Below, in pieces: positions 26,987 through 35,229 of a DNA stretch of 64,000 bases. The stretch spans positions 310,001 through 374,000 of the forward strand of contig JACKBS010000009.1 of assembly GCA_020634435.1 (NCBI GenBank), in the 5' to 3' direction. The DNA comes from Ardenticatenaceae bacterium. Lineage in GTDB: Bacteria > Chloroflexota > Anaerolineae > Promineifilales > Promineifilaceae. A model generated the notes under the pieces. It was not told the origin of the DNA and did no database searches. It was given only the letters and a program-made list of their open reading frames with translations. Numbering within the stretch: the first letter of the stretch is position 1; the number at the start of each line of letters is the position of its first letter. The position numbers and the translations under genes were made by a program.

Positions 26987-27922
26987 ATGAACAAAACAAT
27001 TGGTGTTGGTTTAGCTATCGCATTTTTGTTGATTTTGGTGGTGCCTGTGCTGGTAGCCCAGCTACGAACAAAAGAATCCCGCACTTGGGAAGGCGTTACT
27101 TTAGATGAAGTTGAATACGAAGAGGTGCAATTTTACAATGAAGCGGAACAGCTTCGCTTGGCAGGCATGTTGTTTGTGCCAGAGGGCGATGGTCCATTCC
27201 CGGCAGTGGTCTTTGTGCATGGCTCCGCCCCCAGCTTCCGGGGCAATCGCATCATTTTGACTGAGACCAAGTATCTGCTGGATAACGGCGTCATGGTGCT
27301 GGTGCCAGACAAGCGTGGTGCCGATGGCTCCGAAGGAGATTGGGAAACTGCCAGCTTTGAGGCGCTAGGTATGGACGCAGTTGCCGCAGTAGATTATTTG
27401 GTAGCTCGGGATGATTTGCCGATTTCCCGCGTGGGTATCATTGGTGCCAGCCAGGGTGGGCATATCTCGCCACTCATCGCCAGCCAATCTGACGAGATTG
27501 ATTTCATTGTTGATTTATCTGGCACATCCCTGCCCCTTCGTGAACAACTGTTGTTTGAAGAACAACAAAATTTGCGCCAGATAGGTTTCTTGCCCATTGT
27601 TGCGGACGTGCTGGCTTACCCTTCGGCCTGGTCTATCCGCGAAGTACGGCAAAAGACGTTCTGGCACGCCATTGGCGATTTTGACCCGCTGCCGTACTGG
27701 GAAGAATTGGATGTACCTGCGCTGGCAATCTTTGGCCTGGAAGATACCAATGTGCCCGCGCTAGAAAGCGAAGCCCGGTTGCAAGCGTTGAACAAAAGCA
27801 ACATCACCGTCAAGGTGTATGAAGGGTCCGGTCACAATCTGGAAACGCCGCTGGGGCAGGGCAACCTGGTGGTTCGCCAGGAAGTATTGGACGACCTTCT
27901 CAACTTCATCATGTCCAATTAA
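26987..27922 (+). CDS. Alpha/beta hydrolase with N-terminal membrane anchor
   Basis: 311 aa. Residues 5-24 are a hydrophobic signal anchor. The oxyanion VHGS is at 77-80, the nucleophile elbow is GASQGG with Ser155, the Asp is in the GLEDTNVP region and the catalytic His in GSGHNLETP near 283: a complete triad of the dienelactone-hydrolase/acyl-esterase type, probably acting outside the membrane. ATG at 26987 has AAAGGAG 7 nt upstream; the frame open from 26705 has no ribosome site. Substrate unknown. Confidence 0.88.
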   Translation: MNKTIGVGLAIAFLLILVVPVLVAQLRTKESRTWEGVTLDEVEYEEVQFYNEAEQLRLAGMLFVPEGDGPFPAVVFVHGSAPSFRGNRIILTETKYLLDNGVMVLVPDKRGADGSEGDWETASFEALGMDAVAAVDYLVARDDLPISRVGIIGASQGGHISPLIASQSDEIDFIVDLSGTSLPLREQLLFEEQQNLRQIGFLPIVADVLAYPSAWSIREVRQKTFWHAIGDFDPLPYWEELDVPALAIFGLEDTNVPALESEARLQALNKSNITVKVYEGSGHNLETPLGQGNLVVRQEVLDDLLNFIMSN

Positions 27923-27979
27923 ACTGAAGCGACGTGTGACTTGGAATCTATCCGAAAAAGCCACAGGTAGTTACAAAGC

Positions 27980-28042
27980 AATAGGACGCAGATTAACGCT
28001 GATGACGCAGATTTTTCGCATCAGCGTTTTTCTGCGCTAATT
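27980..28042. repeat. Word-type hairpin (gacgcagat words)
   Basis: Left arm gacgcagattaacgctgatg and right arm catcagcgtttttctgcgc, between the convergent hydrolase and lipoprotein genes; a likely bidirectional terminator of the word-hairpin family. Confidence 0.65.
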
Positions 28043-28067
28043 TGTATTCTGCATTTTCCCTGTGCTT

Positions 28068-29786
28068 TTATTCTGTGGGCACAAATTGGCGTGTGGGTTC
28101 AAGGGTGGGGGCAGGATTGAGAGGCGTGTCATCGCTACTAGTTGAACCAACGCGCAGGCCGAGGCCGTAGGGTGCCCAGGTGGGATGGCTGGCGGGCAAG
28201 TCGTCGGCCGTAATTTGGGTGGCAACCGAGGCCTCCAAATTCATGATGAACAAATCATCATTAAAAATAAAGGCAATATCCTGGCCGCTGGGTCCCCAGG
28301 CCATGAACTGCTCATCGCGGGAAAATGCGCTGTTTTCGCCCAGTGGCGGGTAGATTTGGCGGGCATTGCTGCCATCCTGGTCCATCAGCCAGAGGGTGTA
28401 GTTGCTGCGTAGGCTGTCTACGGGGTCGGCTGTGCGCAAAAAGGCAATGCTGCTCGCGTCGGGATTAGTGACCCAATGCAGGTGGCCCCACATGCCGGTT
28501 TGGTCGATGAGCTGCATTTCGAGGCTGGAGAACAGGTCGAACACCCAGCTGTTGAACTCCATCGTTCGGTCGTCGTCCCCGCCGTGATTGGTAATGGCCA
28601 CAAAACGGCCGTCTGGCGACCAGGTAATCGTGGGTACCCAAACCCAATCGGCCAGCGTGTTGTAGGCGGTAAACTCTTGCAGTTGGCGTCGCTTGAAGGC
28701 ATCTTCCTCGGCGAAGGTGTCAATCACCCCCACTTCGTTGGCGTAGGCGTAGGCCAGCATACGGCCGTCTGGCGACCAGGCATAGTTACCACCCCACCAG
28801 CCGTTTAGCGCGGGATAGGTGTCGATGAACTGCACTGGCTCAAACGGCGTGCCATCGTTTTCAAACACATCGGCCAGCCACAAATCGTTGTTAGCTTCCC
28901 AACCGGGTGGTTGGTCACTGGGCTCGGCAGTGGTGTAGGCAATTTGCTGGACGGTGGTGCGGTTAGGGTTCCAATCGGCCCACAGCACGTTTTCTACGCC
29001 AAGTTCGCGCGGTTCGGCCCCGCGCTCGGTGCTGATCACCCACAGGCTGTTGCCAAAGCTGGTCCCATCACTGATGACGCGGGTGTAGAGCAAATGGCTG
29101 CCGGTGGGCGACAGGCTAAAGACGCGCCCGTCGAGGCTGCTGCCGGTGTTGAGCGTTTCGGGAACGGCCGTACTGCCCCGCATGAGAACGGCCGTTCCGC
29201 CGCTGATGGTGGCCAGGGTGCCGCTAAAATCCACGTTGCCCCGGTTAGCCCCAATGCCAATCATCACCAGTTCGTCCTGCGGCTGCTCCAGGGTCACTTC
29301 GTTGGTGCGGATGCGGCTCACTTCCTGCCCGTCGCGGTAGACAATGCGGATGGTGATCTCTTTGGTGCCATTTTGCCCGGCCTGCACAATCTGCGGCGGG
29401 TCGTCGGCGCTCATGCTGTCGGTGCGGATAAATTTGCGCTCGAAGGGGATGATTTCTTCGGTGACGTCCACCGTCTCGCTGATGCGGACCACGTGGATGG
29501 CCATTTCTGGCGTGAGGGGGGTAAATAGCGGCGGATCGACCTCGTCCAGCTCGCCCAATTCCACACCGGCTTCGGCTAGCAGCTCGCGCACGGTGGCGGT
29601 GTTGGTGGTGAGGTTAAACGTCTGGCCATCTACCTGAAGCGTGAGGGGAACGGCCGTAGCCTCATCTCTCACTACTTCCGGCTGGGCGCACCCGGCCAGC
29701 AGCAACAAAAAAAGACAGATGACCCAACAGCTGGCTCTTCGCCAGCGAGGTTCATCTGTCTTTGAGGTTGCGTTTCTGTTGAACAC
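28068..29786 (-). CDS. Lipoprotein with DUF348/G5-like region and TolB/WD40-type beta-propeller
   Basis: 572 aa. The N-terminus is basic, then CLFLLLLAGC forms a lipobox, so it is an exported lipoprotein. Residues about 45-110 resemble DUF348 (TATVRELLAEAGVELGELDEV) and are followed by a G5-like strand region; the rest contains repeated WSPDGR blades (YAWSPDGRMLAYA, ITWSPDGRFVAI) of a beta-propeller, ending in a Thr/Pro-rich tail. The start is a GTG at 29786 without a good ribosome site and is uncertain. A terminator-like hairpin lies in the signal-peptide codons (see findings). Likely a cell-wall-associated or solute-binding protein; precise role unknown. Confidence 0.8.
   Translation of the reverse strand: MFNRNATSKTDEPRWRRASCWVICLFLLLLAGCAQPEVVRDEATAVPLTLQVDGQTFNLTTNTATVRELLAEAGVELGELDEVDPPLFTPLTPEMAIHVVRISETVDVTEEIIPFERKFIRTDSMSADDPPQIVQAGQNGTKEITIRIVYRDGQEVSRIRTNEVTLEQPQDELVMIGIGANRGNVDFSGTLATISGGTAVLMRGSTAVPETLNTGSSLDGRVFSLSPTGSHLLYTRVISDGTSFGNSLWVISTERGAEPRELGVENVLWADWNPNRTTVQQIAYTTAEPSDQPPGWEANNDLWLADVFENDGTPFEPVQFIDTYPALNGWWGGNYAWSPDGRMLAYAYANEVGVIDTFAEEDAFKRRQLQEFTAYNTLADWVWVPTITWSPDGRFVAITNHGGDDDRTMEFNSWVFDLFSSLEMQLIDQTGMWGHLHWVTNPDASSIAFLRTADPVDSLRSNYTLWLMDQDGSNARQIYPPLGENSAFSRDEQFMAWGPSGQDIAFIFNDDLFIMNLEASVATQITADDLPASHPTWAPYGLGLRVGSTSSDDTPLNPAPTLEPTRQFVPTE
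29709..29758 (-). promoter_or_regulatory. Terminator-like hairpin inside the lipoprotein signal-peptide region
   Basis: Read on the minus strand, aaagacagatga pairs with tcatctgtcttt and is followed directly by a run of T; an inner gctggc/gccagc stem stacks on it. The same bases encode KTDEP...VICLF of the lipoprotein. It could be an attenuator, or a terminator for the upstream DUF2267 gene. Confidence 0.5.
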
Positions 29787-29791
29787 GCTGG

Positions 29792-29866
29792 GTAATCGGT
29801 GATCGGTGATTGGTAATCGGTGATCGGTGGGAGTTACCGATTACTGATTACGGTTTACCGATTACC
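29792..29866. repeat. Word-type hairpin (ggtaatcggtg words)
   Basis: Left arm of repeated ggtaatcggtgatcggtg words and right arm of ttaccgattac words, between two minus-strand genes. Confidence 0.7.
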
Positions 29867-29867
29867 G

Positions 29868-30263
29868 CTATGCGTTTTCCCACAGCTCGCGCACTTCGGG
29901 CGAGAGGGCGTCGGCGACGGCTTGCTGGACGTTGCTATCAACAATCTGCTTGACGCCGTGGAAAACGGCCGTAATCGGGATTTTGGCAAACTGCGGATCG
30001 CTGTTTCCGCTGCGCCGCGACACCTGGTTTTGGAATTCGTGGCTGGTGAGTTGGTCATTTTTGAAATGGGCCAACCAAAACACACGCTTCACATCGTCGC
30101 CCAGCTCTTTGGGCAGGGCGTTGGCCAGCTGCTTTTTAGTTTTGCCGCCCAGGGTAAAGCCGAGTGTTTTGAGAACGGCCGTACTCCAGCGCCGCGCATG
30201 GTCTGGCGTGCGTAAACTGCCTTTGTTTTGTACGGTTTGGTAATATGAATTTAGATCTGCCAT
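29868..30263 (-). CDS. DUF2267-type small protein
   Basis: 131 aa, helical. The pattern WSTAVLKTLGFTLGGKTKKQLANALPKEL resembles the DUF2267 family, whose role is unknown. ATG choices at 30278 and 30263 are both possible; I use 30263 because GATGGA lies about 10 nt upstream. A candidate promoter is at 30315-30343. Confidence 0.7.
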   Translation of the reverse strand: MADLNSYYQTVQNKGSLRTPDHARRWSTAVLKTLGFTLGGKTKKQLANALPKELGDDVKRVFWLAHFKNDQLTSHEFQNQVSRRSGNSDPQFAKIPITAVFHGVKQIVDSNVQQAVADALSPEVRELWENA

Positions 30264-30541
30264 GAAAAAATTATCCATCAAAAGGTTGAAAATTGCGAAA
30301 GCTATTGTGACTATTTTTTACCGTGACCGTGGGTCTGCGTCAAGTTTTTATGGTCAGGCCGAGGTATGTCAGCAATTCGAAAGATGTAGGGGCAGGACGG
30401 CGCGGCCTGGTTTGGGGCTAAACAGGCTGTCTTTTGTCCGCGCCGTCTCACCCCTGTCAGGAAATATGCATATTTTGAATTGCTGGCATTGTGTTAACGA
30501 ACGGCCGTTTTCCACCAATCTCTGCTACAATCTGAGGCATC
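30264..30541. promoter_or_regulatory. Divergent intergenic region between DUF2267 and ABC-LytTR genes
   Basis: No gene is seen. Minus-strand promoter candidate: TTGACG (30338-30343), 17-bp spacer, TAAAAA (30315-30320). Plus-strand -10 TACAAT (30526-30531) ends only 10 bp before the ABC-LytTR ATG, giving a very short leader. A 10-bp inverted repeat, gacggcgcgg / ccgcgccgtc, spans 30396-30447 (32-nt loop). Confidence 0.5.
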
Positions 30542-31537
30542 ATGATTGAGCTGCAAAAGCTGCGCAAAGTTGTTGACCAGCGCACCGTGTTGGATATTGA
30601 CGGATTGCGCGTCTCTGCCGGGGAAATTGCTGCTGTAGTAGGTCCCAGCGGCAGCGGCAACACGATTTTGCTGGGATTGCTTACCGGGCAGGCGCGGCCG
30701 ACCAGCGGCTCGGTGTGTGTGGCCGATGTCGATCCGGCCAGCGCGGCACAGTCCCTTAGCCAGCAGATAGGCGTGCTGTTTCCCCAGGATGGCCTGTATG
30801 CCACTCGTTCCCCGCGCGACAATTTGCGCTTTCATGCGCGGCTGCGGGGGCTGCCGGCCAGCCGGGTGGACGAGGTGCTCGCGCAAGTAGGGCTGGCTGA
30901 TCATGCTCGGGCAAAATTCGCTTCACTTTCCTCTGGTTTGCAGCGGCGACTGGCTTTTGGCGTCGCCATCTTGCACCAGCCCACCGTTTTGCTGCTGGTC
31001 GAACCGTTTGCTCGCTGCGACGATACCTCCATTTCGCTGCTGCATGAGCTGATTGAGCAGCAGGCCGCAGCAGGCCGCACCGTGCTGATTCTCGCCGACA
31101 CAGATTCTTACCTTGCGCCGTTGTGCCACACCATTTATCTGCTGGACCAGGGGCGCATTGTAGCCACGCGCCATCCGCAAGAAGAAGCGGATGAGGCCGG
31201 GCTGCCGTTTAAGATTCCGGTGAAGTTAGAAGACCGGGTGGCGTTGGTGAATCCAGTCGATATTTTGTACGTGGTGGTGGAAAACGGCCGTACCTTCCTG
31301 CAAACCACCACCGGCACCCTACCCACCCAGTTCACCCTGGCCGAACTGGAACAGCGGCTGGCCCGCAGTGGTTTTTTCCGCGCCCATCGCGCCTATCTGG
31401 TCAACTTGCAGCACGTCACCGAAGTGATTCCCTACACGCGCAGCAGCTACAGCCTGCGCCTGGACGATGCTGAAGGTACCAAAATTCCCCTGAGCAAAGA
31501 CGCCGCTCGCGAACTGCGCGAACTCCTCAACTATTAA
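30542..31537 (+). CDS. ABC-type ATPase domain fused to a LytTR DNA-binding domain; catalytic residues degenerate
   Basis: 331 aa. Residues 1-210 have an ABC nucleotide-binding fold, but Walker A reads GPSGSGNT (invariant Lys replaced by Asn), the signature is SLSSGLQ and Walker B reads VLLLVEP (Asp replaced by Val), so ATP hydrolysis should be lost or very weak. Residues about 225-331 are a LytTR domain (IPVKLEDRVALVNPVDILYVVVENGRT... start; FFRAHRAYLVNL core). It probably acts as a transcription factor that replaced nucleotide cycling with DNA binding. Directly downstream lie three 21-bp repeats (31541-31603) and a complete ABC exporter, the likely target. Confidence 0.85.
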   Translation: MIELQKLRKVVDQRTVLDIDGLRVSAGEIAAVVGPSGSGNTILLGLLTGQARPTSGSVCVADVDPASAAQSLSQQIGVLFPQDGLYATRSPRDNLRFHARLRGLPASRVDEVLAQVGLADHARAKFASLSSGLQRRLAFGVAILHQPTVLLLVEPFARCDDTSISLLHELIEQQAAAGRTVLILADTDSYLAPLCHTIYLLDQGRIVATRHPQEEADEAGLPFKIPVKLEDRVALVNPVDILYVVVENGRTFLQTTTGTLPTQFTLAELEQRLARSGFFRAHRAYLVNLQHVTEVIPYTRSSYSLRLDDAEGTKIPLSKDAARELRELLNY

Positions 31538-31540
31538 CTC

Positions 31541-31605
31541 GCCACATTTGCCCCAAAATTTGCACCATTCAGCCCAATTTTGGCACCGTTTGGCCAAAAT
31601 ATAAT
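31541..31605 (+). promoter_or_regulatory. Operator array (three 21-bp direct repeats) and -10 for the ABC operon
   Basis: Three repeats start at 31541, 31562 and 31583, exactly two DNA turns apart: gccacattt, gcaccattc and gcaccgttt, each followed by a cc-aaaat-like half. The third overlaps the -35 position of a TATAAT -10 at 31600-31605. Phased direct repeats next to a weak -35 are typical of LytTR activator sites, and the LytTR gene ends 4 bp before the array. Confidence 0.75.
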
Positions 31606-31687
31606 GCGGCCGTTTCTCTTTCTTTTTATGCTGTAGGCAACAATTATGGCAAGCGGCGCAACGGCCGTTTGCCAACTGGAGATCAGC

Positions 31688-32449
31688 ATGAAAAGTCAAA
31701 ATGGAACGTGGGCAATTGAAACTTGTGACCTCACACGCATGTTCGATGGTGTGACTGCGGTCGATCGGTTGACGTTTGCCGTGACCCCCGGCGAGACGTT
31801 TGGCTTTTTGGGGCCAAATGGCGCGGGCAAAACCACCACTATCAAAATACTTACCGGGCAGCTGCGACCCACCAGTGGCCAGGCGATGGTGTGTGGCTAC
31901 AACGTGGTGACGCAGCGGCAGCAGATCAAGCCGCTGATTGGCGTGGTGTTTGAATACCAAAACATTTATGAACGCATGACGGCCGTTGAAAATCTACGCT
32001 TTAGCGCCCGTTTGTACGGTGTAAATCGAAAGCGGGTGGATGAGGTGCTGCACCAGGTGGGTTTGCAAGACCAGGCGCGTAAAAAAACGGCCCATTTTTC
32101 TAATGGCATGAAGCAGCGCCTGCTGATTGCCCGGGCCTTGCTGCACCAGCCGCAGGTGCTGTTCCTGGATGAGCCAACCCGTGGGTTAGACCCCGGCGTC
32201 GCCCGCGAGATTCGCCTGCTGGTGCAGGAGCTTCGGGCGCAAGGCGTCACCGTTTTCCTCACCACGCATTACATGGAGGAAGCGGACCGGTTGTGTGACC
32301 GGGTGGCGATTGTGCATAACGGCCGTATCGTTGCTCTGGACACCCCGCAAAATCTCAAGCACAATATTGGGCAGGAAAACGCTACCTTAGAGGATGTTTT
32401 CCTCACGCTTACCGGTCATCCATTGGCTGGAAGGAGTGAACTCTCATGA
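31688..32449 (+). CDS. ABC transporter ATP-binding protein (ABC-2 exporter type)
   Basis: 253 aa with intact Walker A GPNGAGKTT, Q-loop in VVFEYQN, a modified signature FSNGMKQR, Walker B VLFLDEP and the H-loop LTTHYMEE. It powers the two permeases downstream. The ATG at 31688 has GGAG 6 nt upstream; the longer frame from 31646 is not needed. The stop overlaps the first permease start by 4 bp (ATGA). Confidence 0.95.
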   Translation: MKSQNGTWAIETCDLTRMFDGVTAVDRLTFAVTPGETFGFLGPNGAGKTTTIKILTGQLRPTSGQAMVCGYNVVTQRQQIKPLIGVVFEYQNIYERMTAVENLRFSARLYGVNRKRVDEVLHQVGLQDQARKKTAHFSNGMKQRLLIARALLHQPQVLFLDEPTRGLDPGVAREIRLLVQELRAQGVTVFLTTHYMEEADRLCDRVAIVHNGRIVALDTPQNLKHNIGQENATLEDVFLTLTGHPLAGRSELS

Positions 32450-33558
32450 CTACCATTCATTCATCAACGTCCCCGCACAAAATTTCCTGGCTCGATCACC
32501 TGCGCCTGGTTGGTGCGCTGGCGGGCAAAGATATTGTTGATGCGCTAAAAACCAAGACGACGCTCTCAACGATCATCATTTCATTGCTGATGGTGCTCTT
32601 TTATCGCTACTTCCCGGCTCTGGTTGAAGGGAGCGAAACGCTGAATGTGCTGCTCTATGCCGAAACCGATTCAGCCGTGGTCACAGCCCTGGAGCGCAGC
32701 CCGGCCCTGGCCGTGTACCGCTACGATTCGCAGGCGCGGCTGATGGAGGTGTTTGCTGATTCAGAGTCGGTAGAACTGGCGGTGGTGGTGCCGGAAACGG
32801 CCGTTACCAGTGATCAGCCGCTCGTAGTGGATGGCTACCTGATGTACTGGGTGGACGCGGCGCAGCGAGCGGAAATTAAGACGCTGGTTGAAGACGAACT
32901 GACAACCCAACTGGGCCAGCCCGTCACGTTGAACCTGACGGGGCACGACGTTTACTTCGATGCTAACAAGTTTTTCTTTGTTTTCTCCTCCACCCTGTCC
33001 TTGCTCTTTGTCATCCTCATGATTGGTATTTCAATCATCCCCAACCTGATGATTGAGGAAAAACAGGCCAAAACGCTGGACGTGCTGATGGTTTCTCCGG
33101 CGTCGGCGTGGCATGTGGTAGCAGGCAAGGCATTGGCCGGGCTGTTTTACGGCGTGCTGGGCAGTGCAGTGGTGTTTGCCGTCTTTGGGTACCTGATCAT
33201 TCAGTGGCCCTTAGCGATTGGAACGGCCGTTTTGTGTACGTTATTCATGGTGGCGATTGGCTTGCTGCTGGGCAGCTACGCCGGAGCGCGTTCGCAGCTA
33301 CAGCTCATGGCCTGGTTCCTGGTTGTGCCGCTCCTGACGCCAGTTGTTTTGATTGCTTTAGAAGGCCTGGTGCCCGATGGGGCTATCGCCGTGATGAACT
33401 GGATTCCTACGGTGTTGGTGGCCCAAATGTTCCGACTGTCGTTGACACCTAATGTGGCCTTGCATCATTATGCGGCGGCGCTGGCGGTTTTGGTTGGCAC
33501 GATTTTGCTGCTGTTGGCCCTGTTGGTTTGGGTTGTACGGCGGCAGGATCAAGGGTAG
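32446..33558 (+). CDS. ABC-2 type permease 1
   Basis: 370 aa: one N-terminal helix, an extracytoplasmic domain of about 140 residues, then five to six helices. The conserved cytoplasmic segment EEKQAKTLDVLMVSPASAW (ending near 225) is the coupling region of the NatB/ABC-2 family. It is overlapping-coupled to the ATPase and 12 bp ahead of a homologous permease; the two probably form a heterodimeric exporter. Substrate unknown (drug, peptide or Na+ possible). Confidence 0.92.
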   Translation: MTTIHSSTSPHKISWLDHLRLVGALAGKDIVDALKTKTTLSTIIISLLMVLFYRYFPALVEGSETLNVLLYAETDSAVVTALERSPALAVYRYDSQARLMEVFADSESVELAVVVPETAVTSDQPLVVDGYLMYWVDAAQRAEIKTLVEDELTTQLGQPVTLNLTGHDVYFDANKFFFVFSSTLSLLFVILMIGISIIPNLMIEEKQAKTLDVLMVSPASAWHVVAGKALAGLFYGVLGSAVVFAVFGYLIIQWPLAIGTAVLCTLFMVAIGLLLGSYAGARSQLQLMAWFLVVPLLTPVVLIALEGLVPDGAIAVMNWIPTVLVAQMFRLSLTPNVALHHYAAALAVLVGTILLLLALLVWVVRRQDQG

Positions 33559-33570
33559 GAGGTGGTTATC

Positions 33571-34668
33571 ATGCAGCTTAGCAAACGATTGCCCTTTTCA
33601 ACCTGGGAATATTGGCGGGTGGTGCTGACGCTGGCGGCTAAAGACACCATGGAAGCGTTTAAAAACAAAACAACGTTGACCATGATTTTGGGATTGGTGA
33701 TGATGATGGCGACAGTGGAGGCGATGCCGCTGCTGCTGAAATTAGACGATCGGCCGCGCCTGGCCATTTACGATGGGGCACGCACCAGCCTGGCCGACGA
33801 GCTGCGGCAGCAGGGCAACGTCCAGGTGCTGGAAATGCGCACCGAGGCCGATGTGTTGGCGACCGCCCGCGAGGCCAGCGGCCCGTTAGCCGCTGTCATT
33901 TTGCCATCTGATTGGGCAGACAATAGCGGACCCTTGCCCATTGAGGGCTATTTTGGCCACTGGCTGAGCCGCCAAACCCAGGTGGCGTTGGTGGCTCAGG
34001 TGGAAGATGTGTTAACGGCCGTTACCCAACGGCAGGTTACTATTCAGCCACAAACGGTGTATCCCTCGCTGGAAAATGGCGGGCACAGCCTCATGGTCGC
34101 CTTGGGATTGGTGCTGGTGATCCTCCTCATTACCTCCATTGTGGTGCCTTACCTGATTCTGGATGAGAAAACGGCGCACACGCTGGAGCTGCTGCGGGTT
34201 TCCCCGGCCAGCATGAATCAGATTTTGCTGGGCAAAGGATTGGCTGGCGTGTTGTTTGGCCTGATGGCCGCGGCCGTTTTGCTGAGCTTTAATCTGGCAC
34301 TGGTCAATTTGTGGGGGCTGATGCTGCTGGCCGTATTGTCCACCGTTGTTATCGGCGTTGGCATGGGGCTACTGGTCGGTACGCTGGTGGAAAGCGAAGG
34401 GTCGGTGCAGCTGTGGGTGAGTTTGTTGGCCGTTTTTTTGATGTTTCCGCTGCTGTTGGTTTTTGCCCAGAACAATCCGCTGCCGGAGTGGTTGCAGCAG
34501 GTAGCCGCCTGGCTGCCCAGTACGGCCGCTTTTGAGCTAATGCGCCTCTCGTTTGGCAATGATGGCTCACTCGCGCTGGTCGGGCCACGAATAACGGCCG
34601 TTTTGGTGTCGGTTGGCTTGGTGTTTGCCATTGCCGCCTGGCGCTTGCACAACTGGGAAGCAAAGTAA
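33571..34668 (+). CDS. ABC-2 type permease 2
   Basis: 365 aa with the same layout as permease 1; coupling segment DEKTAHTLELLRVSPASM. N-terminal helix (LGLVMMMATVEAMPLLL), then an extracytoplasmic domain, then five to six helices. ATG at 33571 has AGGAGG 8 nt upstream; the in-frame GTG at 33562 overlaps that site. Last gene of the exporter operon. Confidence 0.92.
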   Translation: MQLSKRLPFSTWEYWRVVLTLAAKDTMEAFKNKTTLTMILGLVMMMATVEAMPLLLKLDDRPRLAIYDGARTSLADELRQQGNVQVLEMRTEADVLATAREASGPLAAVILPSDWADNSGPLPIEGYFGHWLSRQTQVALVAQVEDVLTAVTQRQVTIQPQTVYPSLENGGHSLMVALGLVLVILLITSIVVPYLILDEKTAHTLELLRVSPASMNQILLGKGLAGVLFGLMAAAVLLSFNLALVNLWGLMLLAVLSTVVIGVGMGLLVGTLVESEGSVQLWVSLLAVFLMFPLLLVFAQNNPLPEWLQQVAAWLPSTAAFELMRLSFGNDGSLALVGPRITAVLVSVGLVFAIAAWRLHNWEAK

Positions 34669-34704
34669 AGAAGCGTTAAGGTTTTCCAAATTCCATATGC
34701 TAAT

Positions 34705-34782
34705 GAAAAGGACGCGGATGAACGCGGACGAGCGCAGATTTTGAGCAACCTTTCGCGCCATCTGCGCTAGTCCGCGTCCCCA
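34705..34782. repeat. Word-type hairpin (gcggatgaac words)
   Basis: Left arm ggacgcggatgaacgcgga and right arm tgcgctagtccgcgtcc lie between the permease operon and the T-box promoter. It probably ends the exporter transcript. Confidence 0.65.
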
Positions 34783-34794
34783 ATTCTAGTTTGT

Positions 34795-34823
34795 TTGACA
34801 GGCAACGGCCGTTTTGGCATAAT
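34795..34823 (+). promoter_or_regulatory. Promoter of the T-box leader
   Basis: Consensus -35 TTGACA (34795-34800), 17-bp spacer, -10 CATAAT (34818-34823). An AACGGCCGTT octamer copy sits entirely inside the spacer. Confidence 0.8.
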
Positions 34824-34970
34824 CTTTGCCAATCGAAAAGCAACAACTGTTGCAACTGGCGTTGATGGAGACGAGTAGCTTGGTAGGCTGGTTAAGCGAA
34901 CCTGAGATGGTGGAAGTCAGGTACAGATAAGCAAGCGAAAATCCCTCCGGAGCTTCTGACTGAAAGAACG

Positions 34971-35058
34971 GTGGTCGGTAATTGGTGAACGGTAATCAGT
35001 AATCGGTGAGCAGTAAAACCGATAACCTTTTACCGAATACGGATAACCGATTACCGAA
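34971..35058. repeat. Word-type hairpin inserted in the T-box leader
   Basis: Left arm of cggtaat / cggtgaac words and right arm of ttaccga / ataaccg words, each about 43 nt, between the T-box Stem I and the antiterminator region. Confidence 0.8.
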
Positions 35059-35175
35059 ACAAGTAGGCTCAGACGGGTTCAGCCCACGTTATCGGGCTTG
35101 CAGCCATTCTTAGGTGGCTGATTGAGTGTCTGGCGTTGATGGGCCAGGAACTTGGGTGGTACCGCGGAGACAATG

Positions 35176-35213
35176 CGCCTTCGTCCCAAATTTGGGATGA
35201 AGGCGTTTTTTTT
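35176..35213 (+). terminator. T-box conditional terminator
   Basis: 12-13 bp stem (cgccttcgtccc / gggatgaaggcg, with a G-T pair) and a run of eight T ending 17 bp before the alaX ATG; competes with the antiterminator formed by the T-box sequence. Confidence 0.88.
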
Positions 35214-35229
35214 ATGTCCGGAGGACACA

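Larger units (their letters stand above)
34830..35213 (+). ncRNA. T-box riboswitch leader
   Basis: tRNA-sensing leader upstream of alaX. The Stem I base has the conserved GATGGAGACGAGTAG (34864-34878); the distal AG-bulge/loop region is at about 34893-34925 and the specifier-side cttctgactgaaag at 34953-34966. The invariant T-box GGGTGGTACCGCG is at 35154-35166 and is followed by a terminator stem (35176-35205, cgccttc...gaaggcg) with eight or more T. The specifier cannot be assigned safely: depending on register the triplets GAC or ACT precede TGAA/GAA. A word-type hairpin is inserted at 34971-35058 between Stem I and the antiterminator part, making the leader about 380 nt. Confidence 0.9.

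Noticed and set aside
28911..29528. 205-aa ORF antisense to the lipoprotein
   Set aside because: Opposite intact propeller and DUF348 codons; no supporting motif.
35152..35229. N-terminal extension of alaX
   Set aside because: It would be translated from the T-box and terminator stem; the ATG at 35230 has a perfect Shine-Dalgarno.
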